Below, in pieces: positions 52,741-59,428 of a stretch of DNA of 64,000 nucleotides (position 1 is its first letter; each line of letters starts with the position of its first letter). The DNA is taken from the NCBI GenBank assembly GCA_001897855.1, contig MKUO01000018.1:227463-291462 (forward strand). The letters are read 5' to 3'. The notes beneath the pieces are model-generated. The model did not search any database and had not been told where the DNA came from. It saw only the letters and a list, made by a program, of their open reading frames with translations. This DNA is from Bacteroidetes bacterium 43-93. Its GTDB lineage: Bacteria; Bacteroidota; Bacteroidia; Chitinophagales; Chitinophagaceae. The position numbers and the translations under genes were made by a program.

Positions 52741-52920
52741 CCATGTGCTATACCATATATGTACGACCCCAAATCTTCTATAGGGTGTTCCTAACCAAAC
52801 AGCTTCTTAACGATATGCCGTGTACCTGCTCATGCAATTGCACAAGCACACACTTTTACCAATAAAGGAACAGGAAAGCAGGAGCGGAGTAGCGGTCGGC
52901 TTCATGATGCAGGAGGTTTG
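52713..52920 (-). ncRNA. Candidate structured small RNA, 6S-like shape
   Basis: A gene-free 300-bp stretch. On the minus strand TAACTTTA (52926-52933) could be the -7 element and a hairpin plus U tract (52711-52740) the end, giving about 208 nt. Pairings: cgacc/ggtcg (52764-52768 with 52894-52898), tgttcc/ggaaca (52786-52791 with 52867-52872) and a terminal hairpin 52828-52847. Two mismatches of the terminal hairpin on the plus strand become G-U pairs on the minus strand. Closing stem, open middle and terminal stem resemble 6S RNA in outline, but no conserved core was verified. Confidence 0.4.
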
Positions 52921-53021
52921 TACTGTAAAGTTATATGTAAATAATCCTTAAAATTCGCTACCCGTGTTTTTCTCAGCATTAAATCTTCGTAACTTTAAGT
53001 AACAATTAATAAACCACACAC

Positions 53022-53663
53022 ATGAAAGCCCTTTTCTCCACCACAGCATTATTACTGTTGCATTTTGCAGCATCCGCCTCACCCGCATGGGAGCTTAAAA
53101 AAAACCAGGACAGCATTAAAGTATATACCGCCAATGCCGATAACAGCAATGTAAAATCGGTACGGGTAGAATGTATCATCAATGCAACCCCGTCGCAGCT
53201 TACTGCACTCTTACTCGATGCCAAAGCGCACGAGCAGTGGGTGTATAGCACCAAAAGATCTTATGCTATACGCAGCACAGGCCCGGGCAGTCAGCTATAC
53301 TATTCAGAGATATCTATGCCATGGCCGCTTGCCAATCGAGAGGTAGTAGTGAATTTCTCTGTATCGCAACAGCCTGTTACCAAAGTGCTCACTGTAAAGG
53401 CAATTGCTATCAACGGCGAGCTGGAGCCTAAGAATGATAAGGTACGTGTAGTAAGGTCTAACGTCATCTGGACAGTAACACCGCTTGCCCCAAACAGGTT
53501 AAAGATAGAATACATTGCAGATGCCGATCCCGGTGGTTCTGTACCTGCATGGATCACCAATATGTTCCTAACCAAAGGCCCTTACGAAACCTTCAAACAA
53601 CTACGGCAGGAAGTAACCAAGCCCGCCTATCAAAAAGCTCATTTCGATTTTATTGCAGATTAG
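53022..53663 (+). CDS. Secreted START-domain protein
   Basis: A 213-aa protein with a signal peptide ending ASASP. The mature part is a START (lipid-binding) domain: WELKKNQDSIKVYTANADNS, VRVECIINATPSQLTALLLD, a YYSEISMPWPLANREVV segment, and SNVIWTVTPLAPNRLKIEY. It probably binds a lipid or other hydrophobic ligand in the periplasm. TAACTTTA at 52990-52997 is a weak -7. The 3' end overlaps the convergent gene by 14 bp. Confidence 0.85.
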   Translation: MKALFSTTALLLLHFAASASPAWELKKNQDSIKVYTANADNSNVKSVRVECIINATPSQLTALLLDAKAHEQWVYSTKRSYAIRSTGPGSQLYYSEISMPWPLANREVVVNFSVSQQPVTKVLTVKAIAINGELEPKNDKVRVVRSNVIWTVTPLAPNRLKIEYIADADPGGSVPAWITNMFLTKGPYETFKQLRQEVTKPAYQKAHFDFIAD

Positions 53664-54273
53664 AGCCTTCTTTCTTAAACCATAAGGCCAGTGCCAGCAT
53701 AGACCCTGCTGCAGTCACCAGCCATGGTGTGCCCAGCAACAAAAGCGGTATGGAAAACTGCGGGTAGAAATACACTACCGATATTACAGGCACCATAATG
53801 CCATGCGCTATAAAGAAATAACGCACTCGTTTACCCCGACCCAGGTTGGTCAATGCACCGGATGCAAACAAGGTAGCAATGCCCATGAATATATAAGCCA
53901 TCGCATCCAGGGTCCAGAAGAGGGAGTGCGGCGTTACAGTGAGCGCAGCATTTACTTCTCCTTTCACGGATGCAGGTATCACTGTCGCCAGTTGCTCTAC
54001 ATACATCAGGCTGGCACTCATAGCATATAACACAGCAAAGAGCAGTCCCGCATGGCTCCATAGCTTCCGCTCTCCGGGCGTGCTGTAGTGCAATGCAAGC
54101 ATAGCCAGCATAAAAGGCGGTGCAATGCACAGAGATGTAGCATATATCAATGTTGCGTCTGCAGGATAGCTGACCAATCTTATCACCTGTGCTATCTGCA
54201 CTATTCCGTAAGCGATAATAGCTAAGAAAGACATGCCGGCGCTGTAGTATCCAAATCGGGTTACGGTTTTCAT
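53650..54273 (-). CDS. Multi-pass membrane protein of unknown function
   Basis: A 207-aa protein with about six membrane helices (FLAIIAYGIVQIAQVIRL, LCIAPPFMLAMLALHYS, HAGLLFAVLYAMSASLMYVE and three more). No catalytic motif is recognised. It ends inside the convergent START gene, an overlap of 14 bp. Confidence 0.7.
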   Translation of the reverse strand: MKTVTRFGYYSAGMSFLAIIAYGIVQIAQVIRLVSYPADATLIYATSLCIAPPFMLAMLALHYSTPGERKLWSHAGLLFAVLYAMSASLMYVEQLATVIPASVKGEVNAALTVTPHSLFWTLDAMAYIFMGIATLFASGALTNLGRGKRVRYFFIAHGIMVPVISVVYFYPQFSIPLLLLGTPWLVTAAGSMLALALWFKKEGSNLQ

Positions 54274-54398
54274 ACCTGTGGTTTTTTCCCGTAAAGTGAA
54301 TGAAAGAATGCATCTACTTCATTGATACCCGTTAGCCTGTCATATGATATTCATCACCATATGGCAGATTTCACCGGGATACATAAGCCTGTTTTTTA

Positions 54399-54406
54399 TA
54401 TTTTTG
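54399..54406 (+). promoter_or_regulatory. -7 element TATTTTTG of lysA
   Basis: A perfect TAnnTTTG 17 bp before the ATG at 54424. A matching -33 is not evident. Confidence 0.4.
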
Positions 54407-54423
54407 CAGACTTTTAAAAATTT

Positions 54424-55638
54424 ATGAGCCATACTTTAAGTAATCAGCAGCTGATTGAGATCGCCAATGAATTTGGCACGCCGGTATATATATACCATGC
54501 AGAAAAGATAGCAGAACAGTACAACAAGCTGAAGGATGCGTTCAAGAACCATCCTACGCGTTTTTTCTATGCATGCAAGGCCCTCACCAACATCAATGTG
54601 CTGAAGTACCTGAAGAGCCTGGGCGCATCTATAGATTGTGTAAGCATCAACGAAGTAAACCTGGCATTAAAAGCAGGCTTCGAACCGTCTGATATACTGT
54701 TTACACCCAACTGTGTAGACCTGAACGAGATCATCGAAGGACAAAAGCTGGGCGTTAATATCAATATAGATAACATCAGCATCCTGGAGCAGTTTGGCAA
54801 TAAGTATGGCAACAGCTATCCTGTGTGCATCCGTATCAATCCGCATATAGAAGCGGGTGGTAACTATAAAATATCTACCGGGCATATAGATAGCAAGTTT
54901 GGTATCTCTGTGCACCAGATGCGTCATATAGAGCGTATTGTTAAAACAACTAAGCTGCATGTAAAGGGCCTGCACATGCATACCGGCAGCGAGATCAAAG
55001 ATGCGGATGTATTCCTGCAGGGGCTGGAAGTGATGTTTGATATTGCCCGCCATTTCGAGCAGTTGGAGTTCATCGATATGGGCTCGGGCTTTAAAGTGCC
55101 TTATAAAGACGGCGATAAAGAAACAGACGTAGCTAAGCTGGGCGAAAAGCTCACCAGTGCTATCAAAGAATTTGAAGCAGAGTACAACCGCACGCTGGAA
55201 GTATGGTTTGAGCCCGGCAAATACCTGGTGAGCGAATGTGGGTACTTTGTAGTAAAGGCCAATGTGATCAAACAAACACCGGCAACTGTTTTCGTGGGTG
55301 TCAATTCAGGCTTCAATCACCTGATACGCCCTATGTTCTACGATGCCTACCACCGCATTGCCAATATCAGCAATCCATCAGGTGCAGAGCGCATCTACAC
55401 CATTGTAGGTAATATTTGTGAAACAGACACTTTCGCTTGGGACCGTGTACTGAACGAAGTACGCGAAGGTGATTACCTGGCATTCTACAATGCCGGTGCT
55501 TATGGTTTTGAAATGAGCAGTAATTTCAACTCCCGCCTCAAGCCTGCGGAAGTAATGGTAAAAGATGGCCAGCCGTTCCTCATACGCAAGCGCGATGTGT
55601 TTGAAGACCTCCTCCGCAACCAGGTAGAGGTTTTGTAA
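54424..55638 (+). CDS. lysA: Diaminopimelate decarboxylase
   Basis: A 404-aa PLP enzyme that converts meso-diaminopimelate to lysine, the last step of lysine synthesis. The PLP lysine is K52 in FYACKALTN. HMHTGSEI and FIDMGSGFKVPY follow, then EPGKYLVSECGY, and CETDTFA and NAGAYGFEMSS in the C-terminal barrel, which contribute to the dimer active site. The length and motif order are normal. It is a single gene with its own -7 element and terminator. Confidence 0.93.
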   Translation: MSHTLSNQQLIEIANEFGTPVYIYHAEKIAEQYNKLKDAFKNHPTRFFYACKALTNINVLKYLKSLGASIDCVSINEVNLALKAGFEPSDILFTPNCVDLNEIIEGQKLGVNINIDNISILEQFGNKYGNSYPVCIRINPHIEAGGNYKISTGHIDSKFGISVHQMRHIERIVKTTKLHVKGLHMHTGSEIKDADVFLQGLEVMFDIARHFEQLEFIDMGSGFKVPYKDGDKETDVAKLGEKLTSAIKEFEAEYNRTLEVWFEPGKYLVSECGYFVVKANVIKQTPATVFVGVNSGFNHLIRPMFYDAYHRIANISNPSGAERIYTIVGNICETDTFAWDRVLNEVREGDYLAFYNAGAYGFEMSSNFNSRLKPAEVMVKDGQPFLIRKRDVFEDLLRNQVEVL

Positions 55639-55647
55639 TATTTCATT

Positions 55648-55675
55648 AATAGGGTAACAAGTTAATTAGGTAAAA
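55648..55675. repeat. Short 8-bp-phased repeat
   Basis: Octamers gtaacaag, ttaattag, gtaaaaag after lysA are the reverse-complement type of the family described at 52598. It merges with the terminator. Confidence 0.45.
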
Positions 55676-55706
55676 AGCTCTCTTCCTACAAGAAGGGAGC
55701 TTTTTT
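55674..55706 (+). terminator. Terminator of lysA
   Basis: aaagctctctt pairs imperfectly with aagggagcttt, followed by a T run. Confidence 0.65.
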
Positions 55707-55730
55707 AATGCTATACGTTCGAATCTCACG

Positions 55731-55738
55731 TAATTTTG
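55731..55738 (+). promoter_or_regulatory. -7 element TAATTTTG next to a start codon
   Basis: A perfect TAnnTTTG that ends five bases before the GTG at 55743, so the transcript would be leaderless. Confidence 0.45.
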
Positions 55739-55742
55739 CAGC

Positions 55743-56390
55743 GTGAAATGGATCATATCCCTGGTAGTAGTGGCAGCAGCAGTGTACTTTTTTGTACAGG
55801 CGCAGGTTCCCGCGCACGATGCGCATACTATAGCGCAGATGCAGCAAAACCCATACAACAGGCAGGCTATTGATAAAGCTATCTCAATGGTGCACACCGG
55901 CGATATTGTAGTACGTACCGGCAACGATATGACCAGCTATATGTTTTGCCGTGCCAACAGGCGAGATCATACTTATTCGCATTGTGGTATTGTATCTGTA
56001 GAGAACGGATATCCTTTCGTGTATCATAGCATAGGTGGTGAGGATAATCCCGACGAGGTGCTGCGAAGAGACTCTCTCAATTTCTGGCTCTCCCCTGCCC
56101 ATAACACGGGCTTCGGCATCCGCCGCACCTTGTTTAATCCCGCACAAATAGACACCATGCTGCAGGTGGCACAATCTTACTACCGTCAGCAGAAGAAGTT
56201 CGATCTGGATTTTGACATACAAAATGACGATAAGCTTTATTGTGCGGAATTGCTCTACCGGGCTATGAACCGGGCTGCGGCAGATAGTAATTACATCAGC
56301 CCTACCCATTCGGCAGGCTACACTTACGTGGCGGTAGATAATATCACCGCAGCACCGGGCTCCTGGGTTTGGCAGATAACATATAAGTAA
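55743..56390 (+). CDS. YiiX/YebB-like NlpC/P60-superfamily hydrolase
   Basis: A 215-aa protein starting with GTG and an N-terminal membrane anchor or signal (WIISLVVVAAAVYFFVQA). HTGDIVVRTGNDMTSYMF and YSHCGIVSV carry the catalytic histidine (H80), and DDKLYCAELLYRA the cysteine (C167), in the circularly permuted order of YiiX-like enzymes. A peptidase or amidase acting in the periplasm is likely. The 3' end holds the promoter of the next gene. Confidence 0.85.
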   Translation: MKWIISLVVVAAAVYFFVQAQVPAHDAHTIAQMQQNPYNRQAIDKAISMVHTGDIVVRTGNDMTSYMFCRANRRDHTYSHCGIVSVENGYPFVYHSIGGEDNPDEVLRRDSLNFWLSPAHNTGFGIRRTLFNPAQIDTMLQVAQSYYRQQKKFDLDFDIQNDDKLYCAELLYRAMNRAAADSNYISPTHSAGYTYVAVDNITAAPGSWVWQITYK

Positions 56391-56398
56391 TACCTTTG
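56368..56398 (+). promoter_or_regulatory. Promoter of the DUF4878 lipoprotein gene
   Basis: TTTG (56368-56371), a 19-bp spacer and a perfect TACCTTTG (56391-56398). It starts inside the last codons of the preceding gene. The ATG is 30 bp further. Confidence 0.6.
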
Positions 56399-56428
56399 CC
56401 GCGAAATTGAACTGACAATTAAGAAATT

Positions 56429-56920
56429 ATGAAGAAAATATTTTTGGGGCTCGCCGCCATCCTCACTTTCACGCTGGTAAGCTGTTCGTCTAACAGCCCT
56501 AAAGCTGTGGCTCAAAAATTCCTGGAGCACTTCTGGCACATGGAATATAAAGATGCTAAAGAGTACTCTACAGATGTTACTAAAGATATGCTAGATATGC
56601 TGGAACAGGTATCAACCATTATGCCCGATTCTGCTAAGCAAAACGCAAAGAAGATAAAAGTGGACATTAAAGATGTAAAAGAAAATGGCGATAAGGCGGT
56701 AGTGTCTTTTACCACCTCAGAAATGCCCGAAGAAAAGCAACTGAATATGGTGAAGCAAAACGGCAAATGGCTGGTGAACCTCACTAAAAACGACAACCTG
56801 GGCGATGAACCGGATAATACCGCTGCACCGGAGGTAGATAGCGCAGCGGCAGACCCAAATGTAGGCCGCAACGAAGCTGATGCTGCCGCAGAAGGCGATA
56901 CGGCAAAGAACAAACAATAA
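56429..56920 (+). CDS. DUF4878 lipoprotein
   Basis: A 163-aa lipoprotein with lipobox LVSC after a short signal. AVAQKFLEHFWHMEYKDAKE and the following LDMLEQVST form the helical front of a DUF4878/NTF2-like domain. KADAVVSFTT-type strands follow (GDKAVVSFTTSEM, KQNGKWLVNLTK). The acidic low-complexity C-terminal 50 residues (PEVDSAAADPNVGRNEADAA) are probably disordered. Function unknown. Confidence 0.8.
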   Translation: MKKIFLGLAAILTFTLVSCSSNSPKAVAQKFLEHFWHMEYKDAKEYSTDVTKDMLDMLEQVSTIMPDSAKQNAKKIKVDIKDVKENGDKAVVSFTTSEMPEEKQLNMVKQNGKWLVNLTKNDNLGDEPDNTAAPEVDSAAADPNVGRNEADAAAEGDTAKNKQ

Positions 56921-56937
56921 ATGAATCCTGATATTTA

Positions 56938-56967
56938 GAAACCCCGCTACGCGGGGTTTCTTGTTTT
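56938..56967 (+). terminator. Terminator of the DUF4878 gene
   Basis: Perfect 10-bp stem gaaaccccgc/gcggggtttc with loop tac, then ttgtttta. Confidence 0.8.
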
Positions 56968-57039
56968 ATAGCCCAAGCTCGGCTGAAATCCACTGCCAAC
57001 ACCGAAAAGCTGTTTTGTCTATACTGTTCTTACCAACCT

Positions 57040-57150
57040 GTAAAACAAAAATGCCGGGATAAACCCGGCGCTTTGTACAAACTTATATAACAACATTTAA
57101 ATGTCATGTTCGGGGTTAATTGCCTCTACTCTTCTCCCCTATCACATGAT
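57040..57150 (-). ncRNA. Candidate minus-strand small RNA
   Basis: About 105-110 nt between a strong minus-strand promoter and a minus-strand terminator (gccggg hairpin with TTTTTGTTTTA). The body contains the palindrome acatttaaatgt (57092-57103). No convincing protein frame is present. No known RNA family is recognised. Confidence 0.45.
57045..57069 (-). terminator. Terminator of the candidate small RNA
   Basis: gccggg-ataaa-cccggc (57053-57069), read on the minus strand and followed by ATTTTTGTTTTA. Confidence 0.6.
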
Positions 57151-57157
57151 CATGAAC

Positions 57158-57189
57158 CAAAGCTACATTAGCAACAATGGCTTTGCAAG
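57158..57189 (-). promoter_or_regulatory. Promoter of the candidate small RNA
   Basis: On the minus strand CTTG (57186-57189), a 20-bp spacer and a perfect TAGCTTTG (57158-57165). Confidence 0.5.
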
Positions 57190-57200
57190 GGCTTTACATC

Positions 57201-57264
57201 GCTTTAAGAAAGCTATAACAGCGTTTTATAATACTTATAACACTGCTTTAAGAAAGCTATAACA
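57201..57264. repeat. 20-bp direct repeat pair
   Basis: gctttaagaaagctataaca is present at 57201-57220 and 57245-57264, a 44-bp period. The pair lies just upstream of the small-RNA promoter and 90 bp before the small lipoprotein gene, so a regulatory role is possible. Confidence 0.8.
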
Positions 57265-57356
57265 ATCACCAGGTTATTTGCTAACGATTTCTTAAAACAA
57301 TGCGTGTATGTCAGCATTGGCAGGCTTTTTGGACTTCTTAGTGAAAAGCGAATTGT

Positions 57357-57506
57357 ATGAAATCGATAATCATAATAGGCCTGCTGGCGGTGCTTGGTTT
57401 ATCGTCCTGTGCAGTGTATGTTCCCGGCCCTCCAAGGCCCCGGTATCATTATTATCACGGGTATTATCATCACCCGCATTATTATGGCCATTACAGGCAC
57501 TGGTAA
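57357..57506 (+). CDS. Small His/Tyr-rich lipoprotein
   Basis: A 49-aa protein. MKSIIIIGLLAVLGLSSCAV is a signal with lipobox LSSC; after YVPGPPRPR come 20 residues made almost only of His, Tyr, Gly, Pro and Arg, ending HYRHW. The C-terminus has nine histidines and eight tyrosines, so metal binding is plausible. Support for coding: lipobox, a strong terminator 34 bp downstream, and frame continuity. It lies below the size of usual gene calls. Confidence 0.7.
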   Translation: MKSIIIIGLLAVLGLSSCAVYVPGPPRPRYHYYHGYYHHPHYYGHYRHW

Positions 57507-57539
57507 TTAGTTAATTAGGTTTGGATTATAGAATGGTTG

Positions 57540-57566
57540 AGCCCGTGATTTCTCACGGGCTTTTTG
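57540..57566 (+). terminator. Terminator after the small lipoprotein
   Basis: Perfect 9-bp stem agcccgtga/tcacgggct, loop tttc, then TTTTT. Confidence 0.85.
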
Positions 57567-57604
57567 ATCTCATCTTATAGCTAACTTTATCCAAACCACA
57601 CCTT

Positions 57605-57982
57605 ATGGCAGAATTCGCTTACAACCAACACATGGATATCAAATTTGGCCACCTGCAATTGATTGATGTCCCGGAAATTGTATCGGCTTGTACAGAGCCT
57701 TGGTTCAACCAGACACTCACACAAGTGAATGATTCTGTAATACGCCTGGGTATTGTGCAGGGTGAATATCACTGGCATAACCATCCGGATGATGATGAAT
57801 TTTTCTTTGTATTGTCGGGCAGGTTGTTTATAGATCTCGAGGATCGTACCATAGAGCTCGGCCCTATGCAAGGCACTACTATTACCAAAGGAGTAATGCA
57901 TCGCCCGCGTGCGCTCGAAAAAACGGTAATGCTGATGGCAGAAACCAACACTATTGATCCTATTGGCAATATCACTCAGTAA
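57605..57982 (+). CDS. Cupin-domain protein
   Basis: A 125-aa single-cupin protein. The metal ligands H58, H60 and E65 lie in YHWHNHPDDDEFFFVLSG and H99 in GVMHRPRA. The fold covers almost the whole protein. Possible roles are a small dioxygenase, isomerase or storage-like protein. Its stop abuts that of the convergent outer-membrane protein gene. Confidence 0.88.
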   Translation: MAEFAYNQHMDIKFGHLQLIDVPEIVSACTEPWFNQTLTQVNDSVIRLGIVQGEYHWHNHPDDDEFFFVLSGRLFIDLEDRTIELGPMQGTTITKGVMHRPRALEKTVMLMAETNTIDPIGNITQ

Positions 57983-59323
57983 TTACATCCGCTTCATTAG
58001 CGTAGGATAGAACCTCAGGTACACTTCGCCCCCCATTGGTGCATTGCCATACAGGCTGCGTAGCTTTATACCAGGTATATAAAGCGTTGCCTGCGTACCT
58101 GCAGATACGCGCAGTGCCCCTGCGTGCAGCAGATCGTAGGATATGCCTAATGTAGCTGCGTTTATAGAATAATTCGCATCGTTATAATAAAACGCCAAAT
58201 ACTTTAAGTCCAGTTCTTCAGGAGATTTTTGTACCCATTCATACCGGGTATAAACATTCATCCTGTTCAGCGCAAGAGACGCTTCCAGTAATACCGCATT
58301 TTCCCCTTGCTCAGTTCCGGTCTTATTCAGTCCCCATAGCGCCGTAGCATTGAGTAATTTGTTGTCACTGAAGCTATAGCTATAGACAACAGAGGCAGTT
58401 GTACGATCCACATCTTCGTTAGGATATAACTCTTCCGTGCTTTTCACCCATCCGTGAGATACCTGCAACGCCCAATGCATGTTCGGATTAAACGATAACC
58501 TTCCACTCCACGAATCGAACTTTGGCATATCAAAATTATACCGGTTCTCATCAGGCTCTCTTCCCGTGAAAGAAGAACCTTCTATTTTGAACTTACCATA
58601 CCGGAAACCTATCGTCGCTACTCCAAAGGTTATATGGGTTCCGTCATTCCAGTGATGGCTGATGGGCGCATCGGGATTGGTGAGTGCCGATGGCCGGTGC
58701 ATAAAGGCTACAGAACCCAAAGCAGGCTCTCCGGGATAACCAAAGTAGGCAAATACATCAGCCTTTTTACTGAGTGCGTACGAATAACTTACGGACAATT
58801 CAGAAAACAGATCATGCGGGTGCTGCCTGTCTACTAATGGCTGCCCATTCCACGACTCCCCCGTTTGAAATAACAATGGGTATCCGCTGCCACCCGCTAT
58901 TAACGCATCCAGCGAGAACATGGTACTAAAATGAAACAAGCCTCTACGTCCTACTTTTCTTTGCCCCATCAGCATTAGCCAGTTCGGCGCATCCACTTTA
59001 CTATCTCCCCGCCCGCCGTTATTAAAAACATCCTGGCTGTTATACCGTATAAACAAATTGCCGTGCAACATAAACATCCACCGACCGGTATGCAGCATTT
59101 TACCATACATAGGTGAGTTATCCGGCAGCCAGCCGGTACCCGATCCATTTCTCGTCATTGGCAGGTTCAAAGAGTAGGCATGGCTCATACTACCCATATC
59201 GTGCATATGCATCTCCGTCCCGCTCGCCATGGTATCGTCCATTTTCATGCCTTTCATATCATGCTGAGCAGATGCCGACTGTAATCGCAGCAATGCAAAA
59301 GCCAAAAAGATCAGTCTTTTCAT
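57983..59323 (-). CDS. Outer-membrane protein with Met/His-rich N-terminus
   Basis: A 446-aa protein started at MKRLIFLAFALLRLQSASAQ. Residues 21-50 are rich in Met and His (MKGMKMDDTMASGTEMHMHD), as in copper- or silver-binding segments. The rest is predicted beta-barrel with many aromatic-ended strands (FHFSTMFSLDALIAGGSGYP, LSVSYSYALSKKADVFAYFG) and a terminal FYPTLMKRM. No efflux partner is adjacent. A metal-related outer-membrane role is inferred from the N-terminus only. Confidence 0.7.
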   Translation of the reverse strand: MKRLIFLAFALLRLQSASAQHDMKGMKMDDTMASGTEMHMHDMGSMSHAYSLNLPMTRNGSGTGWLPDNSPMYGKMLHTGRWMFMLHGNLFIRYNSQDVFNNGGRGDSKVDAPNWLMLMGQRKVGRRGLFHFSTMFSLDALIAGGSGYPLLFQTGESWNGQPLVDRQHPHDLFSELSVSYSYALSKKADVFAYFGYPGEPALGSVAFMHRPSALTNPDAPISHHWNDGTHITFGVATIGFRYGKFKIEGSSFTGREPDENRYNFDMPKFDSWSGRLSFNPNMHWALQVSHGWVKSTEELYPNEDVDRTTASVVYSYSFSDNKLLNATALWGLNKTGTEQGENAVLLEASLALNRMNVYTRYEWVQKSPEELDLKYLAFYYNDANYSINAATLGISYDLLHAGALRVSAGTQATLYIPGIKLRSLYGNAPMGGEVYLRFYPTLMKRM

Positions 59324-59381
59324 ATTTGCAGTTCTTTTAACATGGCAACAATATCGTACCAATCAGCTTAAAATTATTCAG

Positions 59382-59415
59382 TTTGGTGTTCGTTTAGTAT
59401 TTTAGTTTACTTTAC
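59382..59415 (+). promoter_or_regulatory. Possible promoter of the receptor gene
   Basis: TTTG (59382-59385), a 22-bp spacer and TACTTTAC (59408-59415), 13 bp before the ATG at 59429. The -7 is imperfect. Confidence 0.35.
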
Positions 59416-59428
59416 TACCCACCCAATC

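Larger units (their letters stand above)
56921..57356. other. Intergenic region with sRNA and repeats
   Basis: No protein gene seen. It contains the lipoprotein terminator, a candidate minus-strand small RNA (57040-57150) with its promoter, and a pair of 20-bp direct repeats (57201-57264). Confidence 0.5.

Noticed and set aside
55708-55730. tRNA T-loop-like word gttcgaatctc
   Set aside because: No acceptor stem, anticodon arm or CCA end can be built around it, and it lies between a terminator and a promoter.
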